A DNA stretch of 64,000 nt from an uncultured Bacteroidia bacterium (GTDB lineage Bacteria; Bacteroidota; Bacteroidia; Bacteroidales; F082): assembly GCA_902785755.1 (NCBI GenBank), contig CACZZO010000009.1:1-64000 (forward strand), given 5' to 3'. The translations under genes and the position numbers were made by a program. A model generated the notes under the pieces. That model was not told the origin of the DNA and did not search any database. It worked only from the letters and a program-made list of their open reading frames with translations. Of the stretch, positions 42,051 to 53,105 are shown piece by piece (position 1 is the first letter of the stretch; every line of letters begins with the position of its first letter).

Positions 42051-42692
42051 TTAGAGTTTCTCCCAGTTGCCGTCGGTGGTGGCTTCTTCCATTGAGCCGA
42101 CCTTCATACCGGCATAGCGGTTGATGCTTTCCTTTTCGGCCTTGGCATTGTCGCGGCGCTGGTTCCATTCCTTTTCGCTGAAAGTAGCACCCGGAGTGGC
42201 CAGATAGACCTCGTAAGGCGTGCGAGCCTCGAAAACGGGGATGTTGATACCGTTACGCAGGATGGTACCGGCCTCAAGCTCGAAATGCTGTTGCGGTTGG
42301 CTGAACGGCACCCATTTGATGTCGTTGATGTTGAAATTGTCGCGGCCGGCTCTGAGGGAGTCCATCACTTTCACGAAACCGATGGTGTCGTTGATGGTGC
42401 GGGTGAAGGTGGTGTCGGTCGGGTCGGGAACGATTTTCACGATCGGGATTTCAGCCGTTTGGCAGAATCTAATCAAGGTGTCAAAGCTGTTCGTGTACTG
42501 GCTGGTGGCGTTTTTGTAAAGCACCTCGGCATTGCGGATGTCGATGAGGCGTTCAACGACTTGGGTTTCACGAGTTTTTTGCTCATGGTTGAACTTGATG
42601 GGAGCCTGGATGCTCTTGACGACTTGCACTGCCAAAAGCACGATGATGGCAAACAGTGCGATGTTGATGACAATGGATAATCCTTTTTTCAT
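42051..42692 (-). CDS. Conserved membrane-anchored protein of unknown function
   Basis: The 213-residue protein has one N-terminal membrane helix (IVINIALFAIIVLLAVQVVKSI), then a helical segment (RETQVVERLIDIRNAEVLYKNATSQ). The rest is probably periplasmic, ending in a charged tail (YAGMKVGSMEEA). The layout recalls pseudopilin-like or regulatory membrane proteins, but I do not recognise a family. It lies 11 bp before DUF3822 on the same strand, so the three genes with rsmD likely form one operon. Confidence 0.7.
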   Translation of the reverse strand: MKKGLSIVINIALFAIIVLLAVQVVKSIQAPIKFNHEQKTRETQVVERLIDIRNAEVLYKNATSQYTNSFDTLIRFCQTAEIPIVKIVPDPTDTTFTRTINDTIGFVKVMDSLRAGRDNFNINDIKWVPFSQPQQHFELEAGTILRNGINIPVFEARTPYEVYLATPGATFSEKEWNQRRDNAKAEKESINRYAGMKVGSMEEATTDGNWEKL

Positions 42693-42782
42693 TTTAGTAT
42701 GATTTTCTAATTTTTACTCTTTCTGATTGGCGGCAAAGTTAGGATTTTTTCTCTTATGTCGGACAAAAAAAATCGTTTCTAT

Positions 42783-43184
42783 TTAAAAATGGATTTTATG
42801 GTAATCTAAATATTTGTCTTCCAAATATTTATGAATTTTATCCGCAATGACTACAAAAACCTGAAGTTGGTTTTTCTCCAGCCAATCCGTGGCTTCATCG
42901 TCACGATTGACGGCTTTTGCGAAGGCCAAATTGACCTCAAAATGGTTTTTCAGGAGCCATTGCTCGGCTTTTTCTTCCTTGTCGATGGCACTATCGATGG
43001 CGGCAAGTTGTGGGAAATTGTGCTCCATGAGCCAGTCCTTGGCCTTGGTGTCGCCCTGAATGGTGCGGCTCAGTGCGCCCAATTCGGGATAGCCGTTGCG
43101 CATCAGCCACTCGAAGAATTCGTCGCCCTCCGGCTCGAAGGTGCAGCCGAATGCCATCAGGATTTTTATGGGATAGTGAATCAT
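42783..43184 (-). CDS. Small protein of helical 30-residue repeats
   Basis: The protein (133 residues from the ATG at 43184) contains three or four repeats of about 31 residues: WLMRNGYPELGALSRTI, WLMEHNFPQLAAIDSAI, WLLKNHFEVNLAFAKAV, WLEKNQLQVFVVIADKI, each spaced by an acidic D/E-A linker. This suggests a small solenoid of helix pairs. No family is recognised. A promoter box at 43191-43198 overlaps a slightly longer start, supporting MIHYP at 43184 with almost no leader. Confidence 0.6.
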   Translation of the reverse strand: MIHYPIKILMAFGCTFEPEGDEFFEWLMRNGYPELGALSRTIQGDTKAKDWLMEHNFPQLAAIDSAIDKEEKAEQWLLKNHFEVNLAFAKAVNRDDEATDWLEKNQLQVFVVIADKIHKYLEDKYLDYHKIHF

Positions 43185-43190
43185 AAGCTG

Positions 43191-43198
43191 CAAAATTA
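43191..43198 (-). promoter_or_regulatory. -7 box TAATTTTG for the repeat protein
   Basis: The box is seven bases before the ATG at 43184, so the mRNA is probably leaderless. Confidence 0.6.
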
Positions 43199-43206
43199 CG
43201 AAATAA

Positions 43207-45567
<2,361 letters not shown>

Positions 45568-45596
45568 AAGGGAAATCACTTTGAGAATAATTGAAT

Positions 45597-46220
45597 ATGA
45601 AAACAACCATGATGATATTGTATGTTTTGGCGGCCATGCTTTTCATGCCGTCATGCGGTTCTACACCTGAAAAACAAACCGTTGAGCCAGCAGCCCCGGC
45701 CCAGCCAGTCAGTCTTATCGATTCCACGAAATACATCTTGCCCGACTCAGCCACTTATTATTCCGAAGTCGTCAACAAGAAGAATTGCTTCATCGTCATC
45801 GCCAAAGATCCCGAGTATCGGCTGTATGTTTGCGAAGTGGTTGGCAGCGACACGGTCAAGCGTGTGCATTATCCTGTGTGCGTGGGACTTAACAAAGGCC
45901 AAAAGCAAAAGAAAGGCGACATGAAAACCCCCGAATGTACGGTTGAAAATCCGTTCACTATCACCGAGATTGTGGATGCCTCCAAATGGACGCACGACTT
46001 CGGCGACGGGCGCGGCAGCATCCTTTCCTATGGCAACTGGTTCATGCGCCTGAAAACTCCAGGCTTCTCAGGCATTGGCATCCACGGCAGCACCAACAAC
46101 GAGAATTCGGTGCCGGGTCGTGGCAGCGAAGGTTGCATCAGATTGAGAAACAACGATTTGGATGAATTGAAAGCCAAGTATGCCTTTGTTGGGATGCGGG
46201 TGGTGATTCAAGGCGACTGA
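45597..46220 (+). CDS. L,D-transpeptidase family lipoprotein
   Basis: From the ATG at 45597 the protein has 207 residues. The lipoprotein signal ends in LFMPSCGS. A YkuD-type catalytic domain follows: GIGIHGSTNNENS and GRGSEGCIRLRN, with the catalytic cysteine in SEGC rather than the more common SHGC. Such enzymes make 3-3 peptidoglycan crosslinks or attach proteins to the wall. It overlaps the convergent downstream gene by 13 bases. Confidence 0.88.
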   Translation: MKTTMMILYVLAAMLFMPSCGSTPEKQTVEPAAPAQPVSLIDSTKYILPDSATYYSEVVNKKNCFIVIAKDPEYRLYVCEVVGSDTVKRVHYPVCVGLNKGQKQKKGDMKTPECTVENPFTITEIVDASKWTHDFGDGRGSILSYGNWFMRLKTPGFSGIGIHGSTNNENSVPGRGSEGCIRLRNNDLDELKAKYAFVGMRVVIQGD

Positions 46221-48037
46221 ATCAGGTTCCAAGGTTCGTCCAAGTCAATGTCCCAGCCAGCCTTCAGGTCGAGTGGGTCTTTGTAGTCGATGACAGTCTC
46301 AGGCAAGGTGCGGCGATGGTAATTACCTGTGCTCCATTTGCCGTTGCCATCTGCATCAAGGATAGCACGGAGCTTGTATTTGGCTGGCATGAGGAAATCG
46401 AACATCACTTCCTCTTTCTTCGTAATTATTTGTTGTTTAAGCACTTTCCCATTTTCATCGGTTAGTTGCACGACGACCTGTTTCATGCCTTCGGGCGGAA
46501 TGACGGTGATGTAGATGTTGCCAAATTCATCGTCGCCAAGAACATGGAAATCAACCTTGATGCGGTCGTTGGTGCGGCCACGAATGCCCCAAAACACCGA
46601 GTCGGGCACCTCGAAACTATAAGTTGAATCGGCGGAAAAAGGTGTGGTTAGTCGGTATTTCAAGCCTTGCTCATCGGCTGGCTCAAAAGCAAGTCGCTCG
46701 TAATAAGCAATGGTGTCACACTTGAAAATGGACGAGTCGCGCATCTGGTAACGGACAATCGGTTCGGAAAACTTCAGGATAAGGTCATGGCCAGGAATCA
46801 GGCCTCCGCGACCTACGAGGTTGTTGCTGACTTTCAGTTTTTCAGGTTCGCGATTGCGCCTTCTGTTGCCTCCCGATTCCTTAAATTTCAGACTATAGCG
46901 CGACGAATCATTAATTAAGGTGTCGTATTTCACCTGCACCCAAAGGCTGTCTTTGACATTGGGCGTGAAGTACCACCAAACCGTGTCGTAATCGGCAGAG
47001 TGCATGGTTACAAGGTTGAAGGTGTCGGGCAGCATTTCATGGGTCATCACGACCGCATCCTTAGCCGGATGGCGAAACACGAAACGCAACAGCCCCTCTT
47101 CGACAAGTTTCTTTTCGAGAAGCACCTGCGTGGAATCCACCTCCGTGAACATATAAAGCGTGAGGTTCAAGGCTTTTTGGTCGAAAACACGCTGTGGCAC
47201 AGTGTCTTTCGGCATGACGATGGCTGAATCAGGACTCATTTGGAGCGTGTCATTAATCAATAAGGTGTCATTAATTAATAAGGTGCTGTCCATTGGCATC
47301 GTATCAACGACTTGCGGCTTAGGTGTTTGCAGATAGGAAGCCGGCACCAAGGTATCCAAAAACGCCACTTCCTCGTTGGGCAGGTCGAAATAGAGGTTGG
47401 AGTTCACATCCTTGAGGGCGAAAACCAAATATTTCTTGTCGGCCAAACCGTCGAGGCGAAAATGGCCTTCCTTGTCGGTCTTGGTGATGTAGTTGGGTTT
47501 GATGCTCATGGGCAACGAATCCAAGTTGTCGCGGTCGGCGGCATAGAGCGAAACATAAACGTTTTCAACGGGTTTCTTGTCCTCGGCATTGAGCACCTTT
47601 CCCGCCATGCAGAGCGTGTCGATGTGATTGCCCGTCGAGAAACTGTAGACATAATCCTTGAGCGGGTTGCCTTCGTGCAAGTCCTTGATGGCCGAGCCGA
47701 AATTGATGGTGTAGGTCGTGTTGGCCGCCAAGGTTTCCTTGAACTTGACAATCACGGTCTTGTTTTTCAGCTTGAAATCCGGTTTTTCGTTCAAAGGTGG
47801 CGAAATCAGCACGTTTTGGTTGGCGTTTTCGAGGGAGATGTATTCGTCGAAAGTGATTTCTATCTTCTTGACATTGAAGTTTGTGCTATGGTTTTCGGGC
47901 ACGGCTGCCACCACCTTGGGCGGCGTTTCGTCCTTCGGCCCACCCGTGGGAGCCACCGCATTGGCGCAACGCTGTGTGAGGAAGGCCGTCAGCAGCATCG
48001 AGAGGCAAAAAAGCAGATATTTCAGTTTCCGAATCAC
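46208..48037 (-). CDS. Exported Ig-like (Big_5/SbsA) domain protein
   Basis: The protein of about 609 residues is a probable lipoprotein (FLTQRCANA). Its N-terminal Big_5/SbsA Ig-like domain reads TPPKVVAAVPENHSTNFNVKKIEITFDEYI ... TYTINFGSAIKDLHEGN. A carboxypeptidase-regulatory-like domain (MAGKVLNAEDKKPVENVYVSLY) and more beta-sandwich segments follow. It likely sits on the outer membrane. The start is uncertain: a promoter box at 48042-48049 suggests the GTG at 48037, nearly leaderless, or the ATG at 47998; an ATG at 48073 lies upstream of the box. Confidence 0.78.
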   Translation of the reverse strand: MIRKLKYLLFCLSMLLTAFLTQRCANAVAPTGGPKDETPPKVVAAVPENHSTNFNVKKIEITFDEYISLENANQNVLISPPLNEKPDFKLKNKTVIVKFKETLAANTTYTINFGSAIKDLHEGNPLKDYVYSFSTGNHIDTLCMAGKVLNAEDKKPVENVYVSLYAADRDNLDSLPMSIKPNYITKTDKEGHFRLDGLADKKYLVFALKDVNSNLYFDLPNEEVAFLDTLVPASYLQTPKPQVVDTMPMDSTLLINDTLLINDTLQMSPDSAIVMPKDTVPQRVFDQKALNLTLYMFTEVDSTQVLLEKKLVEEGLLRFVFRHPAKDAVVMTHEMLPDTFNLVTMHSADYDTVWWYFTPNVKDSLWVQVKYDTLINDSSRYSLKFKESGGNRRRNREPEKLKVSNNLVGRGGLIPGHDLILKFSEPIVRYQMRDSSIFKCDTIAYYERLAFEPADEQGLKYRLTTPFSADSTYSFEVPDSVFWGIRGRTNDRIKVDFHVLGDDEFGNIYITVIPPEGMKQVVVQLTDENGKVLKQQIITKKEEVMFDFLMPAKYKLRAILDADGNGKWSTGNYHRRTLPETVIDYKDPLDLKAGWDIDLDEPWNLIQSP

Positions 48038-48041
48038 GGGG

Positions 48042-48049
48042 CAAAGGTA
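48042..48049 (-). promoter_or_regulatory. -7 box TACCTTTG for the Ig-like protein
   Basis: The box is four bases before the GTG at 48037. It could be a chance match, because a longer frame passes through it. Confidence 0.45.
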
Positions 48050-48122
48050 GTAAATTGTTTCCAAGATTTTCATTTTTACCGAAATGTTCGTTTTTCAATA
48101 AAGCACAATGAAATAAATCCCG

Positions 48123-48130
48123 TATCTTTG
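48123..48130 (+). promoter_or_regulatory. -7 box TATCTTTG for the ftsX operon
   Basis: The box lies 43 nt before the ftsX ATG at 48174. The leader has a short inverted repeat, TTTCATTTTTAATGAAA (48134-48150). Confidence 0.65.
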
Positions 48131-48173
48131 CAGTTTCATTTTTAATGAAATCATAAGATTCAACGAAGTCAAA

Positions 48174-49052
48174 ATGTCCGAAAAGAGTTCAAGCAAAGGC
48201 CGCGTGGCAGGGTCCTATTTCATGTCGCTGATGAGTATCACGCTGGTACTCTTTCTGTTAGGCGTGTTTGCCCTGCTGATGATGCACGCGCAGATACTCT
48301 CCAACCACCTCAAGGAAAACATCGGCTTCGAAATCGTGATGAACAGCAACGTAAAGGAAGCCAAGATTCTGCAACTGCAACAGGAACTCGATGCCATGCC
48401 TGCCGTGAAATCCACCGAATACATCACGAAAGAGGAGGCCATCCACCGCCTGAGCGAAGACCTCGGCGAAGACTTCCTGCAATGGCTCGGCAACGAGGAA
48501 AACCCACTCCTCCCCTCCCTCGATGTGCGCTTCAACGCGGCCTACGCCAACAGCGACAGCCTCAGCGTCATCCAAGCCCAACTGCTGAAAAACAAGGACA
48601 TCAAGGAGGTTTACTACCAAAAATCGCTCGTCAACCTGATTAATCAGAATGTCAGTCGCATAGGACTCGCCCTTGTGGTGGCCAGCCTCATCATGCTCAT
48701 CATCGCCATCACATTAATACGCAACACGATACGGCTCTCGATTTACTCGAAGCGTTTCCTTGTGCGCAGTATGCAGTTGGTGGGTGCCACGCCAGCGTTC
48801 ATCCGCCGGCCTTTCATCAAGAGCGGCATTTCGCAGGGCTTCTTTGGGGCTTTGTTGGCCGACGTTTTCTTGGCCTTGCTGCTTTACGGACTTATGAAAC
48901 GCCTTCCCGAACTGACACTAATTCAAGACTATACCATCATCATCGGCATTTTTGCCGGCATCATCGTTTTGGGCATCCTGCTCGGCGGACTCTCCACCCG
49001 ACTCGCCCTCCGGAAATACCTCAACGCCGATGTCGACCGACTATACGCATAA
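48174..49052 (+). CDS. ftsX: Cell division protein FtsX
   Basis: The 292-residue inner-membrane protein has the FtsX layout: one N-terminal membrane helix (ITLVLFLLGVFALLMMHAQIL), a periplasmic domain (EIVMNSNVKEAKI ... YYQKSLVNLI), then three more helices. With FtsE it controls peptidoglycan hydrolases at the division site. ftsE is not adjacent here. It heads a Bacteroidetes-typical operon followed by DUF3098, uppP and truB. Confidence 0.93.
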   Translation: MSEKSSSKGRVAGSYFMSLMSITLVLFLLGVFALLMMHAQILSNHLKENIGFEIVMNSNVKEAKILQLQQELDAMPAVKSTEYITKEEAIHRLSEDLGEDFLQWLGNEENPLLPSLDVRFNAAYANSDSLSVIQAQLLKNKDIKEVYYQKSLVNLINQNVSRIGLALVVASLIMLIIAITLIRNTIRLSIYSKRFLVRSMQLVGATPAFIRRPFIKSGISQGFFGALLADVFLALLLYGLMKRLPELTLIQDYTIIIGIFAGIIVLGILLGGLSTRLALRKYLNADVDRLYA

Positions 49053-49065
49053 AAGTTAAGGGGGT

Positions 49066-49080
49066 CTGAGCCTGTCGAAG
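49066..49080. repeat. Dispersed element CTGAGCCTGTCGAAG, copy 2 (intergenic)
   Basis: This copy lies between ftsX and the DUF3098 gene. It is the same core as 27727-27746 and, inverted, 61665-61679. Confidence 0.65.
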
Positions 49081-49120
49081 AGCCCGAACAATCAAACGAT
49101 AAACCATTAAACAACATAAC

Positions 49121-49393
49121 ATGGCAAAAGAAACAACAAAGAAAGAAGCGGTCGAAAACCTTGACGACCAGAAAGTCATGCCCTTTGGCAGACAAAACTA
49201 CATCATCGTGCTCATCGGCCTCGCCTTCATCGCATTGGGGTTCATCCTGATGATTGGCGGAGGCTCCACCGACCCTGATGTGTTCAACGAGAAAATGTTT
49301 AACTTCCAACGACTTACCCTTGCCCCGATTTTGGTTTTGGCTGGCTTTGTCGTTGAAATCGTCGCAATATTCTGGAAAGGGAAAAACAAATGA
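49121..49393 (+). CDS. DUF3098 family membrane protein
   Basis: The 90-residue protein has two membrane helices ([21 protein letters not shown] and [18 protein letters not shown]) separated by a short polar loop, matching DUF3098. This family sits between ftsX and uppP in most Bacteroidetes. Its function is unknown, but the constant context points to cell-envelope growth. It overlaps uppP by four bases (ATGA). Confidence 0.88.
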   Translation: MAKETTKKEAVENLDDQKVMPFGRQNYIIVLIGLAFIALGFILMIGGGSTDPDVFNEKMFNFQRLTLAPILVLAGFVVEIVAIFWKGKNK

Positions 49394-50211
49394 ACTGGTT
49401 ACAAGCATTATTACTCGGTATTATTCAAGGCTTGACGGAATACCTTCCCGTCAGCAGCAGCGGCCATTTGGCCATCGGTCAAGCACTCTTTGGTCTCGAA
49501 GACGGCGAATCCAACCTCACTTTCACCGTTTTGCTCCATGTGGCCACCGTGCTCAGCACTTTGGTCATCCTTTGGAAGGAAATCGTGTGGATTTTCAAGG
49601 ATTTGTTCACCAAACAATCTTGGAATGGTTACCAAAACCTGAACGGCGGCACGAAATACGCCATCAACATCCTCATTTCCATGATTCCCGTGGCATTGGT
49701 GGGTTTCTTGCTCAAAGATAAGGTGGAGGAAGTTTTCGGCTCGGGACTGCTCATCGTGGGCATCATGCTCTTGGTAACGGCCTCATTATTAGCATTTTCC
49801 TACTTTGCCAAGCCGCGCCAAAAGGAAAACATCAGCCCCGTACACGCTTTCATTATCGGTATCGCCCAAGCCTGCGCCGTCATGCCGGGTTTGTCGCGCT
49901 CAGGCTCAACGATTGCCACAGGTTTGCTCCTCGGCAACAAAAAGGAAAAACTGGCCCAATTCTCCTTCCTGATGGTCATTCCGCCCATCTTGGGTGAGGC
50001 GCTTCTGGACATCAAGGACATTTTTGAGGTCGGTTTCAGCGAGGCCATGAGCGGCATTTCGCCCGTGGCGGCCATCGTCGGGTTCTTGGCTGCGTTCATC
50101 TTCGGCTGCATCGCCTGCAAGTGGATGATCAACATCGTGAAGAAGGGCAAACTGATTTGGTTTGCAGTGTATTGTGCCATCGTCGGCATCGTCGCCATAA
50201 TCTTCGCCTGA
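49390..50211 (+). CDS. uppP: Undecaprenyl-diphosphatase
   Basis: The 273-residue integral membrane enzyme dephosphorylates undecaprenyl diphosphate, recycling the lipid carrier for peptidoglycan and surface polysaccharides. The two signature regions are present: [17 protein letters not shown] near residue 16 and [18 protein letters not shown] near 165. It has about eight membrane segments. It overlaps DUF3098 (ATGA) and shares one base with truB (TGATG), so the genes are tightly coupled. Confidence 0.96.
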   Translation: MNWLQALLLGIIQGLTEYLPVSSSGHLAIGQALFGLEDGESNLTFTVLLHVATVLSTLVILWKEIVWIFKDLFTKQSWNGYQNLNGGTKYAINILISMIPVALVGFLLKDKVEEVFGSGLLIVGIMLLVTASLLAFSYFAKPRQKENISPVHAFIIGIAQACAVMPGLSRSGSTIATGLLLGNKKEKLAQFSFLMVIPPILGEALLDIKDIFEVGFSEAMSGISPVAAIVGFLAAFIFGCIACKWMINIVKKGKLIWFAVYCAIVGIVAIIFA

Positions 50212-50939
50212 TGTTCGACTTTGAAAGCGGCGAGGTCATCCTCATCGACAAGCCCTTGGACTGGACGTCGTTCGACACGGTCAACTTCATCCGGTCGTTG
50301 GTCAACCGTTGCTATGGCATCCGCAAACTGAAAGTCGGCCATGCGGGTACTTTGGATCCTTTGGCGACAGGCTTGCTCATCCTTTGTACGGGCAAGATGA
50401 CCAAACAAATCGACACCTACCAAGCGCAGGTGAAGATTTACACTGGAACAATTCTTTTAGGACAAACCACTCCGACTTTCGACTTGGAGAGCGAGCCTAA
50501 TGCCTTCTTCCCTACTGACGGCATCACGCCAGAACAAATCGAAGCCGCACGAGTGCAGTTCATCGGTGACATCAAACAGTATCCGCCGAAGTATTCCGCC
50601 ATCAAAATCAAGGGAAAACGCGCCTTCGACTACGCCCGCTCCGACGAGGAAATCGAACTGAAAGCCCGCGACATCCACATCGACGACTTCAAAATCAGCC
50701 TCGACCGCTTCCCCGAACTCGACTTCGAGGTCACTTGCAGCAAAGGCACCTACATCCGCAGCCTCGCCAACGACTTCGGCAAGGCCTTGGGCAACGGTGC
50801 CTGCCTCACCTCGCTGCGCCGCACCCGCATCGGCGACTTCCGCGTAGAGGATGCTTGGCCTTTGGAGAAATTCAGGCAGCATATTGTTGAAACGGGAGAG
50901 GCGTTTAAGGAGTGGAAGAGGGAACAGGAAAAAGAGTAG
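50211..50939 (+). CDS. truB: tRNA pseudouridine(55) synthase
   Basis: TruB converts U55 of tRNAs to pseudouridine. The 242-residue protein has the catalytic aspartate in VGHAGTLDPLATGLL and the conserved blocks QYPPKYSAIKIKGKRAFDYAR and CSKGTYIRSLANDFG. Its start shares one base with the uppP stop. In most Bacteroidetes queA follows directly; here Abi locus B intervenes. Confidence 0.95.
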   Translation: MFDFESGEVILIDKPLDWTSFDTVNFIRSLVNRCYGIRKLKVGHAGTLDPLATGLLILCTGKMTKQIDTYQAQVKIYTGTILLGQTTPTFDLESEPNAFFPTDGITPEQIEAARVQFIGDIKQYPPKYSAIKIKGKRAFDYARSDEEIELKARDIHIDDFKISLDRFPELDFEVTCSKGTYIRSLANDFGKALGNGACLTSLRRTRIGDFRVEDAWPLEKFRQHIVETGEAFKEWKREQEKE

Positions 50940-50942
50940 TCT

Positions 50943-50994
50943 GATAAAAAACTAAACCCACCAGTTTGACTTTCGTCAGGGACAGGTGGGATTC
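50943..50994 (-). ncRNA. Abi-associated hairpin RNA, locus B
   Basis: On the minus strand, a box TATTTTTG (51002-51009) is followed after 11 nt by a 6-bp stem (50985-50990 with 50957-50962, CCCACC/GGTGGG). The 22-nt loop holds an inner TGAC/GTCA hairpin (50967-50970 with 50975-50978). TTTAGTTTTTT follows. The loop shares GTCCCTG and GTCAAACT with locus A. It points toward truB and away from the Abi gene; whether it is made as a small RNA or read as antisense to the truB-abi transcript is open. Confidence 0.55.
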
Positions 50995-51001
50995 AACGCT
51001 G

Positions 51002-51009
51002 CAAAAATA
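51002..51009 (-). promoter_or_regulatory. -7 box TATTTTTG for the locus B hairpin RNA
   Basis: The minus-strand box is 11 nt from the hairpin base, the same spacing as at loci A and C. Confidence 0.6.
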
Positions 51010-51059
51010 CAACTTTTTTGTAATAATGCCAATAAAAATGATTTAATTATTGAAAAAAG

Positions 51060-51752
51060 ATGAAATACTCCGATTTTGAGCGTATATTATCACAAGAAAG
51101 AATGAGACGGTATTTGCTTGCTTGTGGCAATGATAGTCGTAAAGCCATGACACTTTACCGTTATAATTTGCAACTCTCACAAGAAATGTTTACGGTCATA
51201 AGCTGCTTTGAGGTTGCCTTACGAAATGCTATCGATAGTAATCTAAAACCAAGATTAGGAACAGATTGGTTACGTGATTCTATCCTCACTGGAGGAATTT
51301 TTACAAACCCGATATTGAGCAAAACGGCTAATGTTATTTCGCATTCGTATAACAAATTATTGTCTCAAGGGCAATATTCGCCTTCAAAACTACTCTCAGA
51401 TATGGAATTTGGAATGTGGAAATACATGTTTTCTCCATTACAATACCGTTTGACAGGACAAACTCTTTTGCAAATATTCCCCAACAAGCAACGTTCTTCA
51501 AGCACCATGCAAATCAATCATGCCTATATCTTTAATGAATTGGACAAAGTTAATACCATTCGTAATCGTATCGCACACCACGAACCTATATGCTTTGGCT
51601 TGTCAGGAAGCCAAATTGATACGACCTATATAATGAATAAATATCTTCAAATACAAACTTTGTTTGCTTGGATGGGCATTGATAGTCGTGCTTTACTATA
51701 CGGTCTTGACCATGTTCAGCAGGTCTGCAATAAGATTAATGAACTCAAATAA
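51060..51752 (+). CDS. Abi family (AbiF-type) HEPN protein, locus B
   Basis: The 230-residue protein is a paralogue of locus A: both share the opening MKY.DFE, CFEVALRNAID, MEFGMWKYMF and IRNRIAHHEPICF. The HEPN RxxxxH motif is R168 to H173. The first conserved block has N where locus A has an H seven residues after the R. It is expected to be an RNA-cleaving abortive-infection toxin. It interrupts the truB-queA operon. The nucleotides just before both genes (AAAAAAGATGAAATA) are also shared, so the whole locus including its leader was duplicated or acquired twice. Confidence 0.85.
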   Translation: MKYSDFERILSQERMRRYLLACGNDSRKAMTLYRYNLQLSQEMFTVISCFEVALRNAIDSNLKPRLGTDWLRDSILTGGIFTNPILSKTANVISHSYNKLLSQGQYSPSKLLSDMEFGMWKYMFSPLQYRLTGQTLLQIFPNKQRSSSTMQINHAYIFNELDKVNTIRNRIAHHEPICFGLSGSQIDTTYIMNKYLQIQTLFAWMGIDSRALLYGLDHVQQVCNKINELK

Positions 51753-51821
51753 AACCTAAAACAATTAACTTGAAAATCAATATTTTATAAAAAATCACTT
51801 GACAAAATATCGATTTTGTCG

Positions 51822-51829
51822 TATCTTTG
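51822..51829 (+). promoter_or_regulatory. Promoter of queA (TTG, 20 nt, TATCTTTG)
   Basis: TTG at 51799-51801 is 20 nt before the box. The promoter sits downstream of the Abi insertion, so queA can be transcribed without truB. Confidence 0.65.
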
Positions 51830-51868
51830 TAGTTTGTTTCGGACAAAAAGCAATAAAATCAGCATAAA

Positions 51869-52914
51869 ATGAAACTCTCTCAGTTTAAATTCAATTTGCC
51901 TAGCGAATTGATTGCACTGCAGCCTACGCAAAACCGCGACGAGGCCCGAATGATGGTCGTCGACCGCAAGACCGGAAAGATTGAGCACCGTATCTTCAAG
52001 GACTTGGTGGACTATGTGAAAGATGGCGATGTGTTCGTCATTAATAATAGGTGTTCCCCGCCAAACTCTACGGCGAGAAGGAAAAGACTGGTGCCAAGAT
52101 TGAAGTGCTGCTGCTTCGCGAACTGGACCATGAGAGCCGCCTTTGGGATGTGCTCGTCGACCCAGCGCGCAAAATCCGCATCGGCAACAAATTGTATTTC
52201 GGCGAAGGCGACGAGTTGGTGGCCGAGGTCATCGACAACACCACCTCGCGTGGGCGCACACTGCGTTTCCTTTACGACGGCACCTACGACGAGTTCAAGA
52301 AAACCCTTTCGGGGCTTGGCCACACGCCCATCCCGAAGGAACTCAACCGCGAGGAACGCCCCGAGGATGCCGAGGACTTCCAAACCATCTACGCCAAGGT
52401 GGAAGGCGCGGTTTCGGCCCCAACCGCTGGAATGCACTTCAGCAAAATCCTGATGAAACGCCTCGAAATCATTGGTGCCTCTTTCGCCGAACTGACTCTG
52501 CACCCCGGCATGGGCAACTTCCGCGACATCGAAGTGGAAGACCTCACCAAGCACAAACCTGACTCAGAGGAAATGTACATTGACGAGGAATGTTGCACTT
52601 TGGTCAACGAGGCCAACGAGCGCCACAACAACGTGTTTGCCGTGGGCACAACCTCTTTGAAAGCCCTCGAAACAGCCATGACCATCGGCGGAAAAATCAA
52701 GCCCTACAAAGGCTGGACGAACAAATTCATCTTCCCGCCCTACAACTTCACGGTGGCCAACTGCATGATTACCAACTTCCACCTGCCCAAGTCGCCGATG
52801 ATGATGGAGGTGGCCGCCTTTGCCGGCTACGATGTGCTGATGAAGGCCTACAAGGAAGCCGTCGCCGAGAAGTACCGTTTCTTCACATACGGGGATGCGA
52901 TGCTGATTATTTAA
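51869..52914 (+). pseudogene. queA: S-adenosylmethionine:tRNA ribosyltransferase-isomerase, frameshifted
   Basis: QueA transfers the ribosyl of SAM onto preQ1-modified tRNA in queuosine synthesis. The first 60 residues (LSQFKFNLPSELIALQPTQNRDEARMM ... DGDVFVINN) are in one frame and the remainder, [21 protein letters not shown] to YGDAMLII, in another. In intact QueA the junction reads NN-T-K-VFPA; here only two bases (AG) stand where six would encode TK. A deletion of four bases near 52049 therefore explains the shift. All later motifs ([27 protein letters not shown]) look intact. The lesion is either recent or a sequencing error. Confidence 0.88.
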
Positions 52915-52922
52915 TATGAAAA

Positions 52923-53069
52923 GGAACTACGAATTATGCGAATTAAACGAATAGCGATGTTTGAATTTGGCAGCTGAAGCTGCGGATTGATACGAATTCG
53001 TACTCATTCGCAACGAAGTTGCAAAATTCAATTTGTGTATAATTCGCATTATTCGTGAAATTCGTAGTT
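52923..53069. repeat. Inverted-repeat element built on ACGAATT motifs
   Basis: The left arm has AACTACGAATTATGCGAATT and the right arm AATTCGCATTATTCGTG then AAATTCGTAGTT, complementary over most of their length with periodic CGAAT units. It lies between queA and glyS and is one of several such elements in the window. Confidence 0.7.
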
Positions 53070-53105
53070 AAATCTTGAATGTTTGAATCTTAAATACATA
53101 AATAA

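Noticed and set aside
46208-48073. ATG at 48073 as the start of the Ig-like lipoprotein
   Set aside because: A TACCTTTG box lies downstream of it; the GTG at 48037 gives a good lipoprotein signal, though this remains uncertain.
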